Below are positions 16,565 through 21,552 of a stretch of 21,552 bases of DNA, piece after piece. Location: NCBI GenBank assembly GCA_937975725.1, contig CALJUL010000105.1, positions 1-21,552 of the forward strand, in the 5' to 3' direction. Both the position numbers and the translations under genes were made by a program. The stretch comes from an uncultured Pseudoxanthomonas sp. (GTDB lineage Bacteria > Pseudomonadota > Gammaproteobacteria > Xanthomonadales > Xanthomonadaceae). Position 1 is the first letter of the stretch. Each line of letters starts with the position of its first letter. The notes under the pieces were generated by a model. It worked only from the letters and a program-made list of their open reading frames with translations. It was not told the origin of the DNA and ran no database searches.

Positions 16565-19164
16565 ACGGCGGCGACGCACGCGAAACGGACACCGCACCCG
16601 CCGGCGCCCCGCCGGAGCAGGCCATCGACGTGGCCGCGCTCGCCGCCGCCCTGCAACGCGCCGCCGACGACCCGGCCACCGCCGAGGCGCAGCGCGCCCT
16701 GCTGCTGCAGGCCCGCACCGCCCTGATCGCCAAGCAGCGCGAAGCCGCCACCGAGCGCTCGCGCTACCGCAACCTGTTCGACGCCGTGCCCGATCCGGTC
16801 AGCATCATCGCCGAGGACGGCACCGTGCTGGACCTCAACAAGGCCGGCATGCTGGCGTACCGCCGCGCCCGCGACGAGATCGTCGGCAACAACATCAACG
16901 TGCTCAACCCGGACCTGCCGCGCGACCACCTGGTGCCGGTGTGGGAAACGCTGAACCGCGGCGAGACCTACGTCATCGAGGTCACCAACATGCGCGGCGA
17001 CGGCACCCGCTTCCCGGTGGAGGTGCACTCGGCCAACATCAACTTCGACGGCCACAAGAGCATCGTGGCGGTGGCGCGCGACATCAGCAGCCGGCGCTTG
17101 GCCGAGCTGCGCTACCGCGAGCTGATGGAGACCATCGACAAGGGCATCGTGGTGCACAACCGCGACCTGGCCGTGCAGTATTGCAACGGCGCGGCCATGC
17201 GCATCTTCGGCATCCGCGAGGACCAGCGCGTGGACCAGGAACTGGCGCCGGAGCGCTGGCACATGGTCGACGAGCACGGCCGCGAGATGCAGCGCCACGA
17301 ACTGCCCTCGCAGCGCGCCCTGGACCAGGGCCAGATGGTGGAAAGCGTGCTGCTGGGCATGTACCACCGCGAGCGCAAGCAACTGATCTGGCTGACCGCC
17401 ACCTCGGTGCCGCAGTTCGCCCCGGGCGAGAGCGCGCCCTCGCAGGTCACCACCCTCTTCAGCGACGTCACCGAGCTCAAGCGCGACAGCGCCCTGTTCG
17501 ACCGTGCGCAGTCGCTGGCGCACATCGGCGGCTGGGAATGGGACATCGGCCGCGACCGCATGTACCTGACCGACGAGGCGCAGCGCATCCTCGGCGCCGC
17601 GCGGCCGCTGGTGACGCTGGAGGACGTGCTGGCCTGCCTGCGCGAGCCCGACCGCCGCCGCCTGCGCGGCGCGCTGGACCTGGTCACCGCCGGCGGCAAG
17701 GGCTTCGACCTGGAACTGCAGGGCACCCAGGCCGACGGCCACCCGTTCTGGATCCGCGTGATCGGCGACGCCGAGCCCGGCGACCCCGGCGCCTCGCACA
17801 TCAGCGGCACCATGCAGGACATCTCGCAGGACAAGCAGGCCGAAGAGATGCTGCGCATCCAGGCGCGCACCGACCCGCTTACCGGGCTGATGAACCGCGA
17901 CGCGGTGCTGACCGAGCTGGGCGCGCGCCTGGCCGATCCCGAGCGCTCGCGGGTGGCAGTGCTGTACATCGACCTGGACCGCTTCAAGATGGTCAACGAC
18001 GTGCTGGGCCACAACGCCGGCGACGAACTGCTGGTGCAGTCCTCCGACCGCATCCGCGGCGCGGTCGGCACCGAGGGCATGATCGCCCGCTTCGGCGGCG
18101 ACGAGTTCCTGGTGATCTGCGACGCCGGCGAGGACCCGCGCCTGCCGGAGAAGCTGGCGCACGCGGTGCTGGGCGCGTTCGCCGACGCCTTCCGCTTCGG
18201 CAAGGACGAGTTCGCCATCACCGCCAGCATCGGCCTGGCGGTGGCGCCCGGCGACGGCCTGCGTCCGCAGCAGCTCATCCAGAACGCCGACATCGCGATG
18301 TACGACAGCAAGCACCGCGCGCGCAACGGCTGGCAGAGCTTCACCCAGGAACTGGCGCAGCGGCAGCAGGACCGCCTGCAGATCGAGACCCAGTTGCGCC
18401 GCGCCGTGGACAACGACGAGTTCCGGCTGGTCTACCAGCCGCAGGTGGACCTGCGCAACGGCCGCATCGTCGCCGGCGAGGCGCTGATCCGCTGGCAGAA
18501 CCACCAGTTGGGCGAACTGCGTCCGGACGTGTTCATCAGCCACGCCGAGACCACCGGCGACATCGTGCGCATCGGCAGTTGGGTGCTGCGCGAAGCCTGC
18601 CGCCAGATCGCCGCCTGGCGCGACCAGGGGCTGGGCATCGTGCGGGTGGCAGTCAACGTGTCCTACCGCCAGTTCGCCGGCGACAACCTGACCGACCGGC
18701 TGCGCGCGATCCTGCATGAGTTCGACCTGCCTGGCGCGGCGCTGGAACTGGAATTCACCGAGCGCGTGCTGATCGAGGACGCACCGGCCACGCTGCGCAC
18801 CTTCGCCGACCTGCGCCAGTTGGGCGTGATGCTGACCATCGACGACTTCGGCGAAGGCTACAGCGCGCTCAACTACCTGCGCCGCCTGCCCATCCACGGA
18901 CTCAAGCTCAGCCCGCTGTTCACCGAGGGCGTGCCCAGCAACCGCTCCGACGTGGCGGTCTGCCAGGCCGTCTCCGCCATCGCCCGCAGCCTGGGCCTGG
19001 GCCTGGTGGCCGAAGGCGTGGAATCCGAGGCGCAGCGCCAGTTCCTGCTGCAACTGGGCGTGCCGGTGGGCCAGGGTTTCCTGTTCGCCCCCGGCCTGTC
19101 TCCCGACGAGTTCGCCCGCCGCCTGGCCGAAACCCCGCTGGAGCAGCGCCTCTCCCACGCCTGA
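16561..19164 (+). CDS. PAS-PAS-PAS-GGDEF-EAL cyclic-di-GMP turnover protein
   Basis: This 867-residue protein starts at ATG 16561 inside the liuE stop. There is no membrane segment, so it is cytoplasmic. After an Ala-rich helix come three PAS-type sensor domains (about 69-182, 185-307, 312-440), the second and third more divergent. The GGDEF domain has an intact motif at 512-516 (RFGGDEF), but GTEG stands where the RxxD inhibitory site would be (503-506). The EAL domain keeps Glu640 (EALIRW), Asn699, Glu731, Glu734, Asp761-Asp762 (DDFGEGYS), Lys782, Glu818 and Gln838. The KID aspartate, however, is Ser784 (LKLS). It should make or break c-di-GMP; which activity dominates is unclear. The PAS ligand is unknown. 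Confidence 0.95.
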   Translation: MNGGDARETDTAPAGAPPEQAIDVAALAAALQRAADDPATAEAQRALLLQARTALIAKQREAATERSRYRNLFDAVPDPVSIIAEDGTVLDLNKAGMLAYRRARDEIVGNNINVLNPDLPRDHLVPVWETLNRGETYVIEVTNMRGDGTRFPVEVHSANINFDGHKSIVAVARDISSRRLAELRYRELMETIDKGIVVHNRDLAVQYCNGAAMRIFGIREDQRVDQELAPERWHMVDEHGREMQRHELPSQRALDQGQMVESVLLGMYHRERKQLIWLTATSVPQFAPGESAPSQVTTLFSDVTELKRDSALFDRAQSLAHIGGWEWDIGRDRMYLTDEAQRILGAARPLVTLEDVLACLREPDRRRLRGALDLVTAGGKGFDLELQGTQADGHPFWIRVIGDAEPGDPGASHISGTMQDISQDKQAEEMLRIQARTDPLTGLMNRDAVLTELGARLADPERSRVAVLYIDLDRFKMVNDVLGHNAGDELLVQSSDRIRGAVGTEGMIARFGGDEFLVICDAGEDPRLPEKLAHAVLGAFADAFRFGKDEFAITASIGLAVAPGDGLRPQQLIQNADIAMYDSKHRARNGWQSFTQELAQRQQDRLQIETQLRRAVDNDEFRLVYQPQVDLRNGRIVAGEALIRWQNHQLGELRPDVFISHAETTGDIVRIGSWVLREACRQIAAWRDQGLGIVRVAVNVSYRQFAGDNLTDRLRAILHEFDLPGAALELEFTERVLIEDAPATLRTFADLRQLGVMLTIDDFGEGYSALNYLRRLPIHGLKLSPLFTEGVPSNRSDVAVCQAVSAIARSLGLGLVAEGVESEAQRQFLLQLGVPVGQGFLFAPGLSPDEFARRLAETPLEQRLSHA

Positions 19165-19194
19165 GGCAGGAGCGACCGTCTCCTCCTTCGCCCG

Positions 19195-19223
19195 TTGCCG
19201 ACCGATAGCCGTACCTCTATGCT
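19195..19223 (+). promoter_or_regulatory. Sigma-70 promoter for the lipoprotein pair
   Basis: TTGCCG (19195-19200), a 17-bp spacer and TATGCT (19218-19223) form a good -35/-10 pair 54 bp before the first lipoprotein ATG. It is the clearest full promoter in the window and shows the pair is transcribed independently of the EAL gene. Confidence 0.6.
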
Positions 19224-19224
19224 G

Positions 19225-19243
19225 CCCACCAGTAGCAGGTGGG
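19225..19243 (+). other. Hairpin in the leader of the lipoprotein operon
   Basis: CCCACC-AGTAGCA-GGTGGG forms a 6-bp stem at the expected transcript start, and an alternative palindrome GGGTACCC (19242-19249) overlaps its 3' side. It could be a leader structure or operator; the stem is short and may be chance. Confidence 0.35.
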
Positions 19244-19277
19244 GTACCCGCTACACATCACACCACAGGGGAAAACG

Positions 19278-19889
19278 ATGTCTCCATTGTTTCGCGGCCT
19301 GCGTTCCGCTGGCTTGGCGGTTATCGCGTGCCTGACGCTGTCCGGATGCCTGTCGATGAAGTTCTACGTCGACCCTGCCTTGCCCACGATCGCCAAGAGT
19401 GAACTCGTGCCGCCGTCCCCGCAGCATCCTGCCCACGTGCTGTTCGAGTTCCGCAGCAAGGGCAGCGCCAACACCACCGCCACCAGCCAGCTACGCGGTC
19501 AGGTCGTCGCCGCGGTAGCCGAATCCGGCCTGTTCTCCAGCATTTCGCCCGCCGCTGGCGACACGGACGCGGGCCAATTGAAGATCGTGATCGACAATGT
19601 GCCCCTCACGGAGAATGCAGCCGCCAAAGGTTTCGGTACCGGCCTGACATTTGGCTTGGCTGGTTCGCAGGTGACCGATGGGTATACCTGCGTGGTCAGC
19701 TACACGCGTGGCGACAAGACCACCACCGCTACCGTGAAGCATGCATTGCATTCCACCATCGGCAACCACTCCGGCCCTGCCGGCCTCACCGCGATGCCTG
19801 CGCAGGACGCAATCAACCAGGTTATGCAGCAGATGGTCTGGAATGCGCTCAAGGAACTCAACGACAAGCAGGCATTCGCTTCGGAGTAA
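19278..19889 (+). CDS. Lipoprotein of unknown function, first of a pair
   Basis: This 203-residue protein starts at ATG 19278 with GGGGA at 19268-19272. The signal peptide ends in the lipobox LSGC with Cys24, so it is a lipoprotein; residue +2 is Leu, which favours the outer membrane under the usual Lol rule. The mature part shows VLFEFRSKGSANTTATSQLR, then a helix QVVAAVAESGLFSSI, a LKIVIDNVPLTEN strand and a Gly-rich GFGTGLTFGLAG hairpin. This order, a stress-type N-terminal region, then strands, then a Gly-rich turn, resembles small outer-membrane accessory lipoproteins, but I do not recognise the family. G+C is near 60% in a sampled line, below neighbours. The next gene starts 4 bases after its stop. 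Confidence 0.85.
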   Translation: MSPLFRGLRSAGLAVIACLTLSGCLSMKFYVDPALPTIAKSELVPPSPQHPAHVLFEFRSKGSANTTATSQLRGQVVAAVAESGLFSSISPAAGDTDAGQLKIVIDNVPLTENAAAKGFGTGLTFGLAGSQVTDGYTCVVSYTRGDKTTTATVKHALHSTIGNHSGPAGLTAMPAQDAINQVMQQMVWNALKELNDKQAFASE

Positions 19890-19893
19890 CCGT

Positions 19894-20463
19894 ATGCGCA
19901 TCCGTTTTCCAATCGCCTACGCCGTGCTGGCCAGCCTTACGCTGGCCGGCTGCGTCTCGGCACCTGCGCCGAAATACCAACCCAGCGTGGACAACAGCGC
20001 CCTGGTACTCAAGCATCGGCCGATCGTCGACGTCGGTCCATTCACCGCCGCGGCAGGGGTGCAGAACCGGGCGCTCAGCATGCGCGGCTCGAAACTCCAG
20101 GGTGGCGCCGACGGCACGTATTCCACCTATCTGCGAGATGCGCTCATCACCGAACTGCAGGTAGCCGGTGGTTATGTGCCCGGCAGCAATCTGCGCATCG
20201 AGGGCGAGCTGACCCATAACCGACTCGATGTCTCGGGCATCAAGGTCGGCAAAGCTGAGGTAGGTGCACGCTTCATCGTGCGTCGGGGCGACCATGTGGT
20301 CTACGACCGCACCTTGCAAATCGAGCACACGTGGGAATCCTCGTTCATTGGCGCCTTGGCCATCCAGGCCGGCATCGATAATTACGGAACCACCGTACAG
20401 AAGCTGATCGGCACCCTGCTGGCCGACCCCGAGTTCATCTCGGCGATCCAGCCAGTTAGCTGA
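19894..20463 (+). CDS. Lipoprotein of unknown function, second of a pair
   Basis: This 189-residue protein starts at ATG 19894, with GGAG (19882-19885) inside the end of the previous gene. The lipobox is LAGC with Cys20 and +2 Val. The mature domain has LVLKHRPIVDVGPFTAAAGV, a helix (YLRDALITELQVAGGYV), strands LRIEGELTHNRLDVSG and VGARFIVRRGDHVVYDRTLQ, and a C-terminal helix. A helix packed against a sheet of this kind is seen in several LptE-like or transport-accessory lipoproteins, but no family can be named. The two genes form an operon with its own promoter and a 3' hairpin and probably make a two-protein envelope complex, which is inference. Composition is again less GC-rich than neighbours. 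Confidence 0.88.
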   Translation: MRIRFPIAYAVLASLTLAGCVSAPAPKYQPSVDNSALVLKHRPIVDVGPFTAAAGVQNRALSMRGSKLQGGADGTYSTYLRDALITELQVAGGYVPGSNLRIEGELTHNRLDVSGIKVGKAEVGARFIVRRGDHVVYDRTLQIEHTWESSFIGALAIQAGIDNYGTTVQKLIGTLLADPEFISAIQPVS

Positions 20464-20469
20464 AACGGG

Positions 20470-20491
20470 GGTGGTCCTGCAAAGGACCACC
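20470..20491 (+). terminator. Hairpin after the lipoprotein pair
   Basis: GGTGGTCC-TGCAAA-GGACCACC is a perfect 8-bp stem with a 6-base loop, 6 bp after the stop. There is no T run after it (GCTCCCC), so it may act weakly or protect the 3' end, but position and perfection favour a terminator. Confidence 0.5.
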
Positions 20492-20507
20492 GCTCCCCGG
20501 CCTCCGC

Positions 20508-20513
20508 TAGAAT
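20508..20513 (+). promoter_or_regulatory. Likely -10 element of the SDR gene
   Basis: TAGAAT lies 29 bp before ATG 20543, implying a transcript start near 20520 and a very short leader without a ribosome site. No convincing -35 is seen. Confidence 0.4.
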
Positions 20514-20542
20514 GACGGTCACCCTCATTCATGCGTACTCTT

Positions 20543-21313
20543 ATGCAGCTTTCCGACATCCGCGCCGTCGTCACCGGCGGCGTCTCCGGCCTGGGCCTGG
20601 CCGTGGCCCGCCACGTGGTTGCCCACGGCGGCAAGGCCGCGCTGTTCGACGTCAACGACGACAAGGGCGCGGCGGCCGTCGCCGGACTGGGCGAAGCCAA
20701 CGCCCGCTATTTCCGCACCGACGTCACCGACGAGGCCGGCGTGGCCGCCAACGTCGCCGCCGCGAAGGACTTCCTCGGCGGCCTGAACGCCGCGATCAAC
20801 TGCGCCGGCATCCTCGGCGCCGGCCGCGTGCTGGGCAAGGAGGCGCCGATGCCGCTGTCCACCTTCCAGGCCACGGTGATGGTCAACCTGGTGGGCAGCT
20901 TCAACGTGGCCAAGGCCGCTGCGGACGCGATGCAGCACAACGCGCCCAACGCCGACGGCGAGCGCGGCGTGATCGTCAACACCGCCAGCGTGGCGGCCTA
21001 CGAAGGCCAGATCGGCCAGGCCGCGTATTCGGCCTCCAAGGGCGGCGTGGTCGGCATGACCCTGCCGATGGCGCGCGAACTGTCGCGCTTCGGCATCCGC
21101 GTGATGACGGTGGCGCCGGGCATCTTCTGGACGCCGATGGTCGACGGCATGCCGGAAGCCGTGCAGCAGTCGCTGAGCGCCTCGATCCCCTTCCCTTCCC
21201 GCCTGGGCAAGCCGGAGGAATTCGCCGACCTGGTCGCCTACATCCTCGGCAACCCCTACCTCAACGGCGAGACCATCCGCCTGGACGGCGCGGTGCGGCT
21301 GGCGCCGAAGTAA
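20543..21313 (+). CDS. Short-chain dehydrogenase, 3-hydroxyacyl-CoA dehydrogenase type 2 (HSD10-like)
   Basis: From ATG 20543 the enzyme has 256 residues. I prefer this start (MQLSDIRAVVTGG) over ATG 20531 because the four extra codons (CGT, ACT, CTT) are unlike the gene's GC-rich usage. The Rossmann motif TGGVSGLG (11-18), Asp36 at the end of strand 2 (NAD preference), NCAG (86-89) and catalytic Ser149, Tyr162 and Lys166 (YSASK) are present. The GIFWTPMVDGMPEAVQQSL segment and the IPFPSRLGKPEEFADLV stretch are typical of the HSD17B10 branch, which oxidises 3-hydroxyacyl-CoA and 2-methyl-3-hydroxybutyryl-CoA (isoleucine pathway). It could thus complement branched-chain amino acid use here. 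Its substrate is inferred. Confidence 0.92.
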   Translation: MQLSDIRAVVTGGVSGLGLAVARHVVAHGGKAALFDVNDDKGAAAVAGLGEANARYFRTDVTDEAGVAANVAAAKDFLGGLNAAINCAGILGAGRVLGKEAPMPLSTFQATVMVNLVGSFNVAKAAADAMQHNAPNADGERGVIVNTASVAAYEGQIGQAAYSASKGGVVGMTLPMARELSRFGIRVMTVAPGIFWTPMVDGMPEAVQQSLSASIPFPSRLGKPEEFADLVAYILGNPYLNGETIRLDGAVRLAPK

Positions 21314-21330
21314 AACGGAAGTTAGGGGAC

Positions 21331-21387
21331 AGGAGTGAGGAGTGAGGAAAAACATCGCTCCCGCTCTCCCCCTCGCTCCTCACTCCT
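21331..21387. repeat. Long imperfect inverted repeat built of GGAGTGA units
   Basis: AGGAGTGAGGAGTGAGG (21331-21347) is matched in reverse by CCTCGCTCCTCACTCCT (21371-21387), 16 of 17 bases, around a 23-bp pyrimidine-rich loop. Each arm is itself two tandem GGAGTGA-like units, and weaker copies (CACTCACTCCTCGCTC) run on to 21406. It fills the gap between the SDR and the EF-P-like gene. It looks like a dispersed intergenic repeat and could act as terminator for the SDR. Confidence 0.65.
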
Positions 21388-21412
21388 ATCCACTCACTCC
21401 TCGCTCTTAACC

Positions 21413-21552
21413 ATGAAAGCTTTCGACATCAAGAAAGGCAACGTCGTCGAACACAACGGCGGCGTGTACCAGATCCGCGACATCGAGCGCAGCTCGCCGC
21501 AGGGCCGCGGCGGCAACGTGCGCTTCCGCTTCATCATGTACAGCGTGCCCGG
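21413..21552 (+). CDS. efpL: Elongation factor P-like protein (EfpL/YeiP type), N-terminal part
   Basis: The frame runs from ATG 21413 off the window end, 46 full codons. MKAFDIKKGNVVEHNGGVYQ followed by IRDIERSSPQGRGGNVRFRF is the start of the KOW-like first domain of EF-P paralogues; the SPQGRGG loop, with no EF-P-type lysine/KPGKG tip, points to the YeiP/EfpL branch, which helps ribosomes through difficult proline-containing motifs. There is no ribosome site before the ATG (CGCTCTTAACC). Only the first third is visible, so EF-P proper cannot be wholly excluded. Confidence 0.85.
   Translation, partial: MKAFDIKKGNVVEHNGGVYQIRDIERSSPQGRGGNVRFRFIMYSVP

Noticed and set aside
16432..19158. 908-codon open frame on the minus strand
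   Set aside because: Exact antisense shadow of the GGDEF-EAL gene with no recognisable domain.
21331..21406. GGAGTGA units as a CRISPR array
   Set aside because: Units are 7-8 bp, adjacent and inverted, with no regular spacers and no cas genes.

Overview
The window is high-GC DNA with dense, mostly plus-strand genes. It most resembles a gammaproteobacterium of the Xanthomonadaceae (Lysobacter / Pseudoxanthomonas / Luteimonas type). This rests on gene content and codon use (leucine/isovalerate catabolism genes, a short FeoB form, a TonB-dependent receptor, an EfpL/YeiP-type factor, strong G/C third positions) and not on any rRNA marker.

Layout. 1-481 is the C-terminal end of the methylcrotonoyl-CoA carboxylase beta subunit (liuB). 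It is followed by a small exported, probably lipidated protein, a bactofilin coupled to a zinc-ribbon protein, and a specialised Hsp70 (HscC type) coupled to a membrane-anchored J-like protein without the HPD motif. On the minus strand, 4850-7205 is a compact ferrous-iron uptake operon, feoA-feoB-Cys-rich membrane protein, with a very good Fur box just upstream. From 7314 the plus strand resumes with methylglutaconyl-CoA hydratase (liuC), a glyoxalase-fold protein, a GxxExxY-family gene bounded by an inverted repeat, and the carboxylase alpha subunit (liuD), which has a one-base frameshift in this sequence. Then come a TonB-dependent receptor, a secreted cyclophilin-type isomerase, an XRE-cupin regulator, HMG-CoA lyase (liuE) and a PAS-PAS-PAS-GGDEF-EAL protein whose start overlaps the liuE stop. 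The end holds a two-lipoprotein operon of unknown function, an HSD10-type short-chain dehydrogenase, a long imperfect inverted repeat and the first codons of an EF-P-like protein.

How the genes fit together. LiuB+LiuD (3-methylcrotonoyl-CoA carboxylation), LiuC (hydration of 3-methylglutaconyl-CoA) and LiuE (cleavage of HMG-CoA to acetyl-CoA and acetoacetate) are consecutive steps of leucine breakdown, spread over 16 kb with unrelated genes between them. The SDR near the end could serve isoleucine or fatty-acid beta-oxidation.

The items most worth a second look are: the 446-bp GxxExxY cassette, which exactly fills the gap between the VOC gene and liuD; the liuD frameshift; the liuE/c-di-GMP enzyme coupling; the receptor/isomerase/regulator block inside the leucine cluster; the orphan lipoprotein pair; and the repeat before the EF-P-like gene. 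I saw no rRNA, tRNA, CRISPR array, transposase or phage gene.
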